A stretch of DNA of 64,000 bases from JANQJA01 sp047947185 (GTDB taxonomy: Bacteria; Pseudomonadota; Gammaproteobacteria; Pseudomonadales; Azotimanducaceae), in the NCBI GenBank assembly GCA_047947185.1, contig CP170502.1, forward strand, positions 1,674,001 to 1,738,000, given 5' to 3'. Position numbers and translations under genes: made by a program. Each line of letters begins with the position of its first letter. The first letter of the stretch is position 1. Under the pieces are notes generated by a model. The model saw only the letters and a list, made by a program, of their open reading frames with translations. It searched no databases and was not told where the DNA came from. Below, one piece after another: positions 55,636-64,000 of the stretch.

Positions 55636-57516
55636 ATGCAGTACCCTGCCATAAAGGCGTTCGCGTGTTTGTTACTCCTCATGGGAACAACAGCCAGGTC
55701 GGCCGCTTCCGACGCTGACGCTATTGTCTATCAGCACGGCTATGCATTTCTTTCGACACCTGCCTACCCGGCAAATTTTGAGCACTTCAATTACGTCAAC
55801 CCCGATGCTCCCAAGGGTGGCAGGATGCGTACCGCGCAGATGGGGAACTGGGATAACTTCAACTCGGTTGCCGAGCGCGGCAGGCTGGCAGCAGGTCTTG
55901 GCTTCTGGGCACAGGACGAAAACCTTTTGTATGACAGCCTGATGATTCCCGCGCTGGATGAACCGGCAACACACTATGGCCTGCTGGCCGAGGGTATCGC
56001 CATTGCACCCGACATGTCCTGGATTGCGTTCAAATTGCGCGAGGGTGCGCGCTGGCACGACGGCAAACCCATCACGGTTGATGACGTTGTCTTCAGTTTC
56101 GACGCCTACCAGACCCACGGTGGTCCCTCCATACGCAGCGCTTTTTCACCCTATACCCTGGAAGTCATCGGTGAACGGGAATTCCGCTTTCTGGTACCGC
56201 CGGACTTTCGCGGCGACCCGGCGCTGCCGCTGCGACTGGGTAGTCTTGTTATCATGCCCAGACACTACTGGGAGCTGCCGGAAAATGACATTGCAAAAAC
56301 CACGGTCAAACCACCGCTTGGCTCCGGCCCCTACAGGATTGGCGAGTTTTCCACCGGTCGCTGGCTGGAATTCAGCCGGGTTCCGGATTACTGGGGTCGC
56401 GATCTGCCGGCCAACCGTGGACGTTACAATTTCGACCGGGTGAAGTTCGACTATTTTCGCGATGACCAGGTGCAGACCGAAGCCGTGAAAGGCAACGTGG
56501 TTGACCTGCATATCGAGAATGTACCCCGCACCTGGTTTTCGTCCTATGACACGCCGGCAGTCGAGCAGGGATTCATGAAGAAGGTGGAACTGAAGCTGAA
56601 CAGGCCTGCCGGGCTCTGGTGGCCAATTTTCTGGAACCTGGAACAACCACGATTCCAGGACCTGCGGGTGCGCAAGGCGCTCTGGCTGCTGAATGACATG
56701 GACTGGAGCAATAACCGGTCCTACGGGTTCTGGGGCAAACCCACAAGTTTCTTTTACGATTCTGAACTGGCCGCCACCGGCCTGCCTTCGCCACTCGAAC
56801 TCAAACTGCTGGAACCCCTGCGGGGCATGATCCCGGACGCTGTCTTCACCGAACCCTACGAACCTCAACCGAACAGCGGGGCTGGCTGGTCCAGGGAAAA
56901 CCTGCTGGAAGCCAACCGGCTGCTGAACGAGGCCGGCTGGATTGTCCGGGACGGTGTCCGCGTCCACGAGACCACCGGTGAACCCTTTGACGTACGCCTG
57001 GTTGCCGTATCACCGGCCCTGGGTGGCTCTTTTATTCCCTTCACCCGGCTGATGGAACGCATTGGCATCTCGTCCTCAATCAAGTCACCCGAGATTTCCA
57101 ACTGGCTGTACCGCATGCAATCCGGCGACTTTGACGGCGGCGCCATCTGGTTCTTGCCCGATTACACGCCCACACTCACCATCCGCAATGCCTTCCACAG
57201 TAGTGAAGCGGACAAGGCCTATAGTGCCAACTGGTCCAACATCAAGGACCCCGCAATCGACATCCTGATTGAACATATTGCCAACGCACCCACCTGGGAT
57301 GAATACGTTGCCGCCATCCGCGCGTTTGACCGCGTCATGTTACACAACTACTACTGGATACCGATCATGTCCAAGACCCGGCAGGCTGTAGCCTACTGGG
57401 ACAAGTTTGGCAAACCGGAATATGGCCGCCTCACCCGCCATGCCCACAATGACCTGTGGTGGTGGGATGATGAAAAGGCTGCCGCCGTCAATGAATTTAC
57501 CAGCGGGCGACACTGA
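55636..57516 (+). CDS. yejA: Peptide ABC transporter substrate-binding protein (YejA-like)
   Basis: A 626-residue periplasmic binding protein with a signal peptide (hydrophobic to about residue 18, cut near TARSAAS). FEHFNYVNPDAPKGGRMR at the start and RWHDGKPITVDDVVFSFD are typical of the YejA branch of family 5. In E. coli the YejABEF system takes up microcin C and peptides. ATG at 55636 follows AAGAGG. It is the first gene of the yejA-yejB-yejE run. Confidence 0.92.
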   Translation: MQYPAIKAFACLLLLMGTTARSAASDADAIVYQHGYAFLSTPAYPANFEHFNYVNPDAPKGGRMRTAQMGNWDNFNSVAERGRLAAGLGFWAQDENLLYDSLMIPALDEPATHYGLLAEGIAIAPDMSWIAFKLREGARWHDGKPITVDDVVFSFDAYQTHGGPSIRSAFSPYTLEVIGEREFRFLVPPDFRGDPALPLRLGSLVIMPRHYWELPENDIAKTTVKPPLGSGPYRIGEFSTGRWLEFSRVPDYWGRDLPANRGRYNFDRVKFDYFRDDQVQTEAVKGNVVDLHIENVPRTWFSSYDTPAVEQGFMKKVELKLNRPAGLWWPIFWNLEQPRFQDLRVRKALWLLNDMDWSNNRSYGFWGKPTSFFYDSELAATGLPSPLELKLLEPLRGMIPDAVFTEPYEPQPNSGAGWSRENLLEANRLLNEAGWIVRDGVRVHETTGEPFDVRLVAVSPALGGSFIPFTRLMERIGISSSIKSPEISNWLYRMQSGDFDGGAIWFLPDYTPTLTIRNAFHSSEADKAYSANWSNIKDPAIDILIEHIANAPTWDEYVAAIRAFDRVMLHNYYWIPIMSKTRQAVAYWDKFGKPEYGRLTRHAHNDLWWWDDEKAAAVNEFTSGRH

Positions 57517-58595
57517 TGGGCCTTTACCTGATCAAGCGACTATTGCTGATTCTGCCGACGCTCTTCGGGATTATGGTGATCAACTTCACGATCATCCAGT
57601 TTGCCCCCGGTGGCCCGGTGGAGCAGGCCCTGGCGCAGGCATCCGGTTTTGGCAACATGTCGTCGACAGCCAGCGTTTCTTCTGCGGGGTCAATGGGCCC
57701 TTCGGCCGAAAGCGGCTACACCGGGGCATCGGGCCTTGACCCGCAGATGGTCGAACAACTCAAGAAGCAGTTTGGCTTCGACAAGCCCGCCCATGTCAGG
57801 TTTTTTGAGATGATGGTGAACTACCTGACGTTTGACTTCGGCTACAGCTATTTCCAGGACAGGGCTGTTGTGGACCTGGTCCTTGAACGCCTGCCGGTTT
57901 CCATGTCACTGGGCCTCTGGTCACTGCTGCTCATCTACAGTATTTCCATTCCGCTTGGCATCAAGAAGGCAGTCACCGACGGGATGCGCTTCGACATCTG
58001 GACCAGCGTGGTTGTTTTCACGGCCTACGCAATTCCGGGTTTCCTGTTTGCCATCATCCTGGTTGTCATTTTTGCCGGTGGCTCCTACTTTGACTGGTTC
58101 CCCCTGCGCGGTCTGGTATCGGAGGATTTTGATACCCTGTCAACCTTTGGCAAAATCCGCGACTATTTCTGGCATCTTGCGCTGCCCCTGACCGCGCTCA
58201 CTATTGGCGGGTTTGCCACGCTCACCATGCTGACCAAAAACAGTTTCCTGGAGGAACTGAACAAACAGTTTGTGCTGACGGCACGCGCCAAGGGACTGGG
58301 TGAAGGGCGTGTGCTTTACGGCCATATCTTCCGCAACGCCATGCTGATTGTTATCGCCGGTTTCCCGGCAGCGTTTATTGGTCTTCTGTTTACGGGTGCA
58401 CTGCTGATTGAAGTGATTTTCTCCCTCGACGGACTTGGCCTTTTGGGTTACGAAGCCGTGGTCAAGCGCGACTACCCCATTTTGTTCGGCACCATGTTCT
58501 CGTTTACGCTGATTGGCCTTGTGATGCAGATTGTGGGGGACGTCACCTACACGCTGGTCGACCCGCGTATCGACTTTGAGACAAGGGAAGTCTGA
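57516..58595 (+). CDS. yejB: ABC transporter permease (YejB-like)
   Basis: A 359-residue inner-membrane permease with six helices. The first helix (LLLILPTLFGIMVINFTII) and the EAA loop (EELNKQFVLTARAKGLGEGRVLYGHIFRNA) are characteristic. A 24-residue Ser/Gly-rich insert is seen near residues 40-64. The start overlaps the yejA stop by one base (TGATG), which couples translation. Confidence 0.95.
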   Translation: MGLYLIKRLLLILPTLFGIMVINFTIIQFAPGGPVEQALAQASGFGNMSSTASVSSAGSMGPSAESGYTGASGLDPQMVEQLKKQFGFDKPAHVRFFEMMVNYLTFDFGYSYFQDRAVVDLVLERLPVSMSLGLWSLLLIYSISIPLGIKKAVTDGMRFDIWTSVVVFTAYAIPGFLFAIILVVIFAGGSYFDWFPLRGLVSEDFDTLSTFGKIRDYFWHLALPLTALTIGGFATLTMLTKNSFLEELNKQFVLTARAKGLGEGRVLYGHIFRNAMLIVIAGFPAAFIGLLFTGALLIEVIFSLDGLGLLGYEAVVKRDYPILFGTMFSFTLIGLVMQIVGDVTYTLVDPRIDFETREV

Positions 58596-59629
58596 TGGGC
58601 CTGAGTCCCGTTAATGCGCGGCGCCTGGCCGCCTTCAAGGCTAACCGTCGTGGCTACGTGTCACTCTGGATATTTGTCATCCTGTTCACGCTGTCGTTGT
58701 TTGCCGAGTTTCTTGCGAACGACAAACCCATCGTGTTTTCACTGCATGGGAAACTCCATTTCCCCGTCTGGTTTACCTATACCGAAGCGGAACTGGGTGG
58801 CGTGCTGGAAACCGAGGCGGAATACCTGGACCCTTTTGTGGACAAGCTGATCGAGGAAAACGGCTGGTCAATCTGGCCGCCGCTCCGCTTCAGCTACGAC
58901 ACCATCGACTGGGATCTTGCGCCACCTTACCCTCATCCGCCTGACAGCGAACACTGGCTGGGCACCGATGGCGGCAGCACGGATATTGTCGCCAAACTGC
59001 TGTACGCCTTCCGGCTTTCCGTGCTCTTCGGGTTATCACTGACGATTGTCAGCTCGGCAATCGGCATTCTAGTCGGTGCGCTGCAGGGTTACTTCGGCGG
59101 GCGCGTTGACCTGATCGGGCAGCGGATGGTGGAAATCTGGTCCGGCCTGCCCGTCCTGTTCCTGCTGATTATTCTTGCCAGCATGGTAGAGCCTAACGTC
59201 TTCTGGCTGCTCGGGATTCTCTCGCTGTTCAGTTGGATGACACTGGTTGGCGTCGTGCGGGCCGAATTCCTGCGGGCCCGCAATTTTGAATTTGTGCGGG
59301 CAGCGCGCAGTCTCGGCGTGGGTGATGCCACTATCATGTATCGGCATGTGCTTCCCAATGCCATGGTTGCCACCCTGACCTATCTGCCATTTGTGCTGAA
59401 CGCCTCCATCACCACATTGACCGCACTGGATTTCCTGGGTTTTGGCCTGCCGCTGGACGCACCTTCTTTCGGCCGTTTGCTGTCATCCGCAAAAGCCAAT
59501 CTGCACGCACCCTGGATAGGTATCTCGGCCTTTACGTCACTGGCAGTATTGCTGATCCTGCTGATATTTATCGGGGAAGCAGTGCGGGATGCCCTGGATC
59601 CGCGCAAGCTGATCGCAACAAAAACCTGA
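58595..59629 (+). CDS. yejE: ABC transporter permease (YejE-like)
   Basis: A 344-residue second permease. The family-specific N-terminal part (RRGYVSLWIFVILFTLSLFAEFLANDKPI) is followed by a large periplasmic loop with EHWLGTDGGSTDIVAKLLYAF, and the EAA loop FEFVRAARSLGVGDATIMYRHVLPNA. It overlaps yejB by one base (TGATG). No yejF ATPase follows; the next gene is an unrelated beta-propeller. Confidence 0.95.
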   Translation: MGLSPVNARRLAAFKANRRGYVSLWIFVILFTLSLFAEFLANDKPIVFSLHGKLHFPVWFTYTEAELGGVLETEAEYLDPFVDKLIEENGWSIWPPLRFSYDTIDWDLAPPYPHPPDSEHWLGTDGGSTDIVAKLLYAFRLSVLFGLSLTIVSSAIGILVGALQGYFGGRVDLIGQRMVEIWSGLPVLFLLIILASMVEPNVFWLLGILSLFSWMTLVGVVRAEFLRARNFEFVRAARSLGVGDATIMYRHVLPNAMVATLTYLPFVLNASITTLTALDFLGFGLPLDAPSFGRLLSSAKANLHAPWIGISAFTSLAVLLILLIFIGEAVRDALDPRKLIATKT

Positions 59630-59770
59630 CCTGGCACATGCCGATTGCTCCCACCGGCAGGCCACGCAGCTTCAGTCACCTGGGTGCCAATTGGCAAGCG
59701 CCTGACTCTGGACAGCGTTCAGGCCAGGCGATAGCCTTTAACCTTCAGCAGGGCTTCCAGAGGACAGCGC

Positions 59771-60748
59771 ATGGAACAGGCGCATGACACAGCCAGGCGG
59801 TTGCCTGACAAGCACAGGTCGAGGAACTCCAATGCCCTGATACTGACTCTGCTGCTGGTCTCTACCGCCGTCACTGCTGAAGTCAACGTCAGCACCCTGG
59901 TGAAACTCAACGCCAGTGGTGGGCTCACCTTTGGCCCTGACGGGTATCTCTACGCCAGTGATTTTGGCCCCCGCCTGGGCCCTGCTGAAGAATCAACCCT
60001 TGTCTATCGGGTAGACCCTGAATCCGGCTCACATACAGTGTTCGCAGCCGGCTTTGCCGGGGCCTCGGGCGCAACCTTTGACGCATCTGGCCGCTTCTAC
60101 CAGGCAGAACCCAGGGGCAACCGGGTAACCCGGATCAACCTTGATGGCAGTCGCGACATTGTTGCCGAGGGACTGAATACGCCTGTTGGCGTGCAAGTCG
60201 ACAAGGCGGGAAACCTTTATGTCTGCAACTGCGGCACGGGTGAAATCCTGCGCTTTGACACCAAGGCCAATCGTAGGGTGCTGGCAGGCAGTGCCGCGCG
60301 GCTGGCCTGCCCCAACGGCCTGACCCAGGATGATGCCGGCAACCTGTATGCTGTGACATTCGCGGCAGGCAAGGTCGTGAAAATCACCCCTGCCGGGGAA
60401 CTCACCCTACTGGCTGAACTGCCGATTCTACAGGGCGGTCCCAATCCGGTTGGCCTTGGGCACATTGCCTGGCACAAGGGTGAGCTGTTTGTCACCGCAA
60501 TCGGGGCGGGCCAGGTCTACGGGCTCAGGGATGACGGGAGCAACACCAGGGTTATTGCGGGTAAAGCGTTTGCGTTTACGAATGTGGATGGCACTGGTGA
60601 TCAGATCAGCTTCTCCAAACCCAATGGCATTGCCGTCAGCCCGGACGGCAAACGGTTGTTTGTCAATGTCAGCGAACCCGCCTGGCCCACCAATCCAGCC
60701 GGCCTGCACCCGGCCGCCCTGCGCATCATCAGTCACTTCCGCGAATGA
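59771..60748 (+). CDS. Exported SMP-30/NHL-type beta-propeller protein
   Basis: A 325-residue protein with an N-terminal signal helix (ALILTLLLVSTAVTA) after a basic start. The rest is a propeller of repeated segments: GGLTFGPDGYLYASDFG, GATFDASGRFYQAEP, GVQVDKAGNLYVCNCG, GLTQDDAGNLYAVTF and GIAVSPDGKRLFVNV, typical of SMP-30/gluconolactonase-like or NHL propellers. Lactonase activity is possible, but binding roles are equally likely. ATG at 59771 follows AGAGGA. Confidence 0.85.
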   Translation: MEQAHDTARRLPDKHRSRNSNALILTLLLVSTAVTAEVNVSTLVKLNASGGLTFGPDGYLYASDFGPRLGPAEESTLVYRVDPESGSHTVFAAGFAGASGATFDASGRFYQAEPRGNRVTRINLDGSRDIVAEGLNTPVGVQVDKAGNLYVCNCGTGEILRFDTKANRRVLAGSAARLACPNGLTQDDAGNLYAVTFAAGKVVKITPAGELTLLAELPILQGGPNPVGLGHIAWHKGELFVTAIGAGQVYGLRDDGSNTRVIAGKAFAFTNVDGTGDQISFSKPNGIAVSPDGKRLFVNVSEPAWPTNPAGLHPAALRIISHFRE

Positions 60749-61096
60749 CCCCCGCGCCTGGTGGACAGTCCTGGCATGCCTATACGGAATTCGGTACCTC
60801 CGTCCGGTGAACAGGGCGGCGCCCACGAACCCCAGGACACACCCTTCGACCTGGCTTACAGCCCATAATCCCGCGACTCATAAAATTCTTCCAAAAAGAG
60901 CCACACACCTTTCCGTGCCTTACAGTCTGTAATCCCGTGCCTTGATGTTTTTTGGACAATCTCCCACAACAAAATCATCCCGATTTTGATGTGTGTCAGA
61001 AATTACTAGAAATTACGCCATTTTCACCGTGAAGGCCTTTGCACCGGAAATCAAAAAATCTATGCTCTGAATCTCGCCAACGTCTGGAGGAAACAC
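60749..61096. other. 348-nt intergenic region with an imperfect direct repeat
   Basis: Two similar stretches, near 60854 (CTTACAGCCCATAATCCCG) and 60919 (CTTACAGTCTGTAATCCCG), lie 65 bp apart. On the minus strand they read as two protein-like endings (ESRDYGL-stop and KARDYRL-stop), suggesting 3'-end remnants of a duplicated gene. The part next to 61097 is AT-rich and may hold the promoter of the universal stress gene. No intact gene is visible. Confidence 0.4.
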
Positions 61097-61528
61097 ATGC
61101 AGTTTGATGAAATCCTCGTACCTTTTGACGGCTCTGAGGGCGCACGGCATGCCGCGACAACGGGCAGCCAGCTCGCCAGCCAGCTGGGCCTGCCGCTGAA
61201 ACTCGCTTACGTTGTACCAATGACCGCCGAGTCCACCATGGCACTGGCGAGCCTCACGAAAGAAGAAGTACAGGCACTCCACCAGAATCAGGCAGACACT
61301 GTCTTCAGCACCGCCCAGGAATCCCTTGGCCAGGCCATTGCCGGGGCGGACCGGGTCGTCCGTATTGGTGATGCCGCGACAGAAATTCTCGATTACCTGG
61401 CGGACAATCCGGCGGCACTGGTCATCATGGGGCGGCGCGGACTGTCACCCATCAAGACGTTGCTGATGGGCAGCGTCAGCGACAAGGTGATGCGGCACGG
61501 AGGCAGCGCAGTGATGGTTGTAGGCTAG
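61097..61528 (+). CDS. Universal stress protein, ATP-binding type
   Basis: A 143-residue UspA-family protein. The opening ILVPFDGSEGARHAA and the ATP-binding motif GxxG-9x-GS (MGRRG ... MGSVSDKV) are complete, so it should bind ATP. ATG at 61097 follows GGAGG. Single gene in the plus strand, convergent with the oxygenase-like gene. Confidence 0.93.
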   Translation: MQFDEILVPFDGSEGARHAATTGSQLASQLGLPLKLAYVVPMTAESTMALASLTKEEVQALHQNQADTVFSTAQESLGQAIAGADRVVRIGDAATEILDYLADNPAALVIMGRRGLSPIKTLLMGSVSDKVMRHGGSAVMVVG

Positions 61529-61548
61529 AGGCAGGGTAACCCCGCCTC
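61528..61548. terminator. Possible bidirectional hairpin terminator
   Basis: GAGGC-A-GGG and CCC-C-GCCTC form a stem with one mismatch around a TAA loop, in the 18 bases between two converging genes and touching the stop of the second. No T-run on either side, so efficiency is doubtful. Confidence 0.4.
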
Positions 61549-62377
61549 ACCCACCAGCAACCCTGGGCCCATAGATGGTGGCATTGACCCTGGGGTCTCC
61601 CTTCACACCCGGTTTGGATTCATAGACAAACACGCCCATGATACGCATGGTCTCCCCGCGAACCGGAGAGACTCGATGCAGCGAGTTACACCCGCGGAAA
61701 ATACACAGCGCGCCAGGCTCCCGCCCCACGCTGACAATCGTATCCGGGCGTCGTCCCGCCAGCAGGTCGCTGACATGGTCGTAATTCTGATCATCATCCG
61801 TGCGGCTGTGCGGCGATATCTGGAATTCACCCCCTTCTTCCGCCGTCTGGACCATCAGGGTCATGGTAAAGGCGTTATCTGCATCAAAGTGCCATGAAGA
61901 CTCGTCTCCTGCCTCATAACAGACGTAGTTGGCCGGCTGGTAGGGATCCTCGTTGTCATAAAGCTTCGCGTTACCCGTAATGTCCGCAACAAACTGTCGT
62001 AGTGCGTCCCAGTGGTAGAACGCCTTGAGCGGTGAAGTGGCCGCTATCTGGTCGTAGGCAATCATTCGAACGCTGGAACGCGCCTGCAGATTCCGTGGAT
62101 GGGTCGATGGCAGTTCGGGATCTGTTTCCCGGTGCAGGTAACAGTTGCGCAGGGCGTTGTTGTGATGGGCAACCCTCCGAAGGTCCGTTGCTTCCGCCGC
62201 CATTTGCGCCAGGGCTTCAGGTCGGATCATGTCGGGCAAGGTACACCAGAGATTGGTATCCAGTTCAGCCCGGCATTGATCCACCAGCGCGGTGTAAGCC
62301 GCGCTGTGCCGATCGTGGATCGGGTAACGTTCGATGTTGACGATGTCTGCGCCGGTGAGCGCAGTCGCGTTTTCCAT
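61547..62377 (-). CDS. 2OG-Fe(II) oxygenase-like protein
   Basis: A 276-residue protein. The segment SSWHFDADNAFTMTLMVQ carries the HxD iron ligands, and NSLHRVSPVRGETMRIMGVFVY carries the distal His and an Arg for 2-oxoglutarate, the pattern of PhyH/prolyl-hydroxylase-like dioxygenases. The N-terminal 90 residues form a helical cap. The ATG at 62377 follows AAGGAG. Substrate not known. Confidence 0.75.
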   Translation of the reverse strand: MENATALTGADIVNIERYPIHDRHSAAYTALVDQCRAELDTNLWCTLPDMIRPEALAQMAAEATDLRRVAHHNNALRNCYLHRETDPELPSTHPRNLQARSSVRMIAYDQIAATSPLKAFYHWDALRQFVADITGNAKLYDNEDPYQPANYVCYEAGDESSWHFDADNAFTMTLMVQTAEEGGEFQISPHSRTDDDQNYDHVSDLLAGRRPDTIVSVGREPGALCIFRGCNSLHRVSPVRGETMRIMGVFVYESKPGVKGDPRVNATIYGPRVAGG

Positions 62378-62473
62378 ATCAATGCTCCTTCAGCCTGGCT
62401 CTGCCACTACTCAATCCACACAAGCGCAAAACAGCCGGGTTCCCGCCATAAAGAAATCCTGCATCCCGGTTGA

Positions 62474-63772
62474 CTACCAGCCCTCAACCTCACGCTCAAT
62501 CAAGTGGCCATACTCAGCGAGCGCTGCCTCCTGGCGGTTGGGCAGGGTGTAATCCGGAAACAGCTTGTCGGTACCCTCATAATCGCGCAGCACCTGGCGA
62601 GCAACCGTCACCTTGTGCACTTCTGTTGGGCCATCGGCAATACCCATGACATAAGAACTCAGCAACATCCCGGAGAGTGGGAGTTCATTGGAAACGCCCA
62701 GGGCCCCATGCACCTGGATACAGCGCGACACCACATCGTGATAAACCCTCGGCATGGCCGCCTTGATTGCGGCAATGTCTTTTCGCACCTTCAGGTAGTC
62801 GTTGTACTGATCAATTCGCCAGGCAGTTCTGAGCACCAGCAAACGAAAGCTTTCCATCTCAATCCAGGAGTCTGCAATTTTCTCCTGAACAAGCTGTTTC
62901 TGTGCCAGTTGCTCCCCTTTGGTGCTGCGCGACAGCGCCCGTTCGCACATCATGTCGAAAGCCCGTCGGACCTGTCCGATGGTCCGCATTGCGTGATGAA
63001 TCCGGCCACCACCCAACCGGGTCTGGGCCACGGCAAAACCCTGCCCCCGCGCTCCCAGCATGTTGGCTTTGGGAACCCGCACGTTCTCATATCGAACATA
63101 GCCGTGGGTACCGTGACCGGGTGGCTCCTGGCCCACGCCGACATTACGGATGATGCTGAAGCCGGGCGAGTCGGTCGGCACCACAAACATGGTTGCCCGC
63201 TGGTGCGGCGGGGCGTCCGGGTCAGTCACTGCCATCAGGATCAGGAAGCTGGCATAGCGGGCGTTGGAGGAGAACCACTTTTCACCATTGACCACAAAAT
63301 CGTCACCGTCTTCAACCGCCATACAGGTGAAGGCGGTGGGGTCAGCGCCCCCCGTGGGTTCTGTCATTGAGTAGGACGAGGCCAGTTCACCATTCAGCAA
63401 CGGCTGCAGGTACTTTTGTTTCAGTTCATCACTGCCGTAATGTGCCAGGATCTCTGCATTGCCGGTATCCGGCGCCTGGCAACCAAAAACCACGGGCGCA
63501 AAGCGGGAGCGCCCCAGAATTTCATTCAGCAGCGCCAGCTTCAACTGACCGAACCCAAGCCCACCCAGTTCCGGCCCCAGGTGGCAGGCCCAAAGTCCCA
63601 TTTCCCGCACTTCCTGCTGCAGTGGACGCACCAGCCTGATGAAATCCGGGTCCTGGTACTCCATCGCGGAACCGAGGATTGCATCCAGCGGCTCAACTTT
63701 CCTGCGAACAAAATTGTCAGCCCAGTCCAGCAACACCTGGTACTCTTTGTCGGTTTCAAAATCCCACGCCAT
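62474..63772 (-). CDS. Acyl-CoA dehydrogenase (ACAD10/11-like)
   Basis: A 432-residue enzyme. Landmarks are GCQAPDTGNAEILAHYGS, YSMTEPTGGADPTAFTCMAV, VNGEKWFSSNARYASFLILMAVTD, the GRIHHAMRTIGQVRRAFDMMCERAL helix typical of ACAD10/11-type members and GADP-type terminus VHGALGVSNELPLS. The ATG at 63772 follows AGGAG. The gene lies just downstream of a membrane protein gene. Confidence 0.92.
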   Translation of the reverse strand: MAWDFETDKEYQVLLDWADNFVRRKVEPLDAILGSAMEYQDPDFIRLVRPLQQEVREMGLWACHLGPELGGLGFGQLKLALLNEILGRSRFAPVVFGCQAPDTGNAEILAHYGSDELKQKYLQPLLNGELASSYSMTEPTGGADPTAFTCMAVEDGDDFVVNGEKWFSSNARYASFLILMAVTDPDAPPHQRATMFVVPTDSPGFSIIRNVGVGQEPPGHGTHGYVRYENVRVPKANMLGARGQGFAVAQTRLGGGRIHHAMRTIGQVRRAFDMMCERALSRSTKGEQLAQKQLVQEKIADSWIEMESFRLLVLRTAWRIDQYNDYLKVRKDIAAIKAAMPRVYHDVVSRCIQVHGALGVSNELPLSGMLLSSYVMGIADGPTEVHKVTVARQVLRDYEGTDKLFPDYTLPNRQEAALAEYGHLIEREVEGW

Positions 63773-63824
63773 GTTTTTACTCCTGTCTTCTTGAATGCCG
63801 CGAGTTGCACCGCGGCCGATAAAA

Positions 63825-64000
63825 TCAGTTCAGCAGGCCACCTGCTGTGGCACGCCGGCTGTAGATCACCATCACGATGGCCACAACCAGCACGGTAACC
63901 TGAATATAGAGGGGCGCCATACCAAAGACGCCGAGCGTTTCCTGCAATACAAACGCATTAATGTCCTGCACCACCAGCCCGGCAATCGAGACCACAAACA
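63825..64000 (-). CDS. Membrane protein, C-terminal fragment (5' end outside window)
   Basis: On the minus strand a frame runs from the right edge to a TGA at 63825-63827, giving 57 residues with two hydrophobic stretches (FVVSIAGLVVQDINAFVL and QVTVLVVAIVMVIYSRR) and the end ATAGGLLN. This looks like the last helices of an integral membrane protein; the family is not clear. Confidence 0.55.
   Translation of the reverse strand, partial: FVVSIAGLVVQDINAFVLQETLGVFGMAPLYIQVTVLVVAIVMVIYSRRATAGGLLN

Overview
The window looks like chromosomal DNA of a heterotrophic, probably marine gammaproteobacterium with moderately high GC. The pointers are an MSHA-like type IV pilus operon, a TamA/TamB pair, a YejABE-type peptide importer, a YgiQ radical SAM protein, a variant PEP-CTERM protein and many acyl-CoA, SDR and flavin enzymes. 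A Halieaceae/Cellvibrionales- or Woeseiaceae-like lineage would fit, but I cannot fix the taxon from sequence reading alone.

Layout. 1-2029 (+): the 3' end of a GMC oxidoreductase, coupled to an N-acyl-D-amino-acid deacylase. 2045-3487 (-): cardiolipin synthase. 3525-16217 (-): eleven tightly packed, mostly overlapping genes for an MSHA-like type IV pilus (AAA+ ATPase, secretin, TPR protein, motor ATPase with a c-di-GMP-type N-domain, platform protein, PilMN/PilO/PilP-like alignment proteins and three pilin-like proteins). 16312-22193 (-): tamB and tamA. 22386-31143: a ZntB-like transporter, an SDR, and a minus-strand run of serine hydrolase, two MFS carriers, a nitroreductase and a PPOX-fold protein, then a divergent LLM flavin oxidoreductase. 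31144-34779: a PEP-CTERM-type exported protein behind a good sigma-54 promoter match, a DUF1993 gene broken by one stop codon, msrB-alkC, and a VOC protein.

34838-36007 is the most plastic part. A tRNA-Ser(CGA) is followed by a terminator, a 28-bp direct duplication of the tRNA 3' end, two strong hairpins, four 145-bp tandem repeats and a truncated SGNH-like gene fragment. Next to it (36008-38392) lies the most unusual protein of the window, a membrane-anchored TrkA/RCK + RyR + SLOG-type fusion that resembles predicted nucleotide-sensing or conflict effectors. It is divergent from an orphan peptide-binding protein.

40070-49756 holds an acyl-CoA dehydrogenase, several small uncharacterised proteins (DUF6498, DUF6482, DUF3081, a UbiC/UTRA-like protein, a 48-residue membrane protein), a class 3 lipase, a MOSC protein, and a four-gene minus-strand operon of TesB thioesterase, M20 peptidase, SDR and PPOX-fold protein. 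49869-64000 holds YgiQ, an acyl-CoA ligase/Baeyer-Villiger monooxygenase pair, yejA-yejB-yejE without its ATPase gene, an SMP-30/NHL-type beta-propeller, a universal stress protein, a 2OG-Fe(II) oxygenase-like protein, an acyl-CoA dehydrogenase and the 3' end of a membrane protein.
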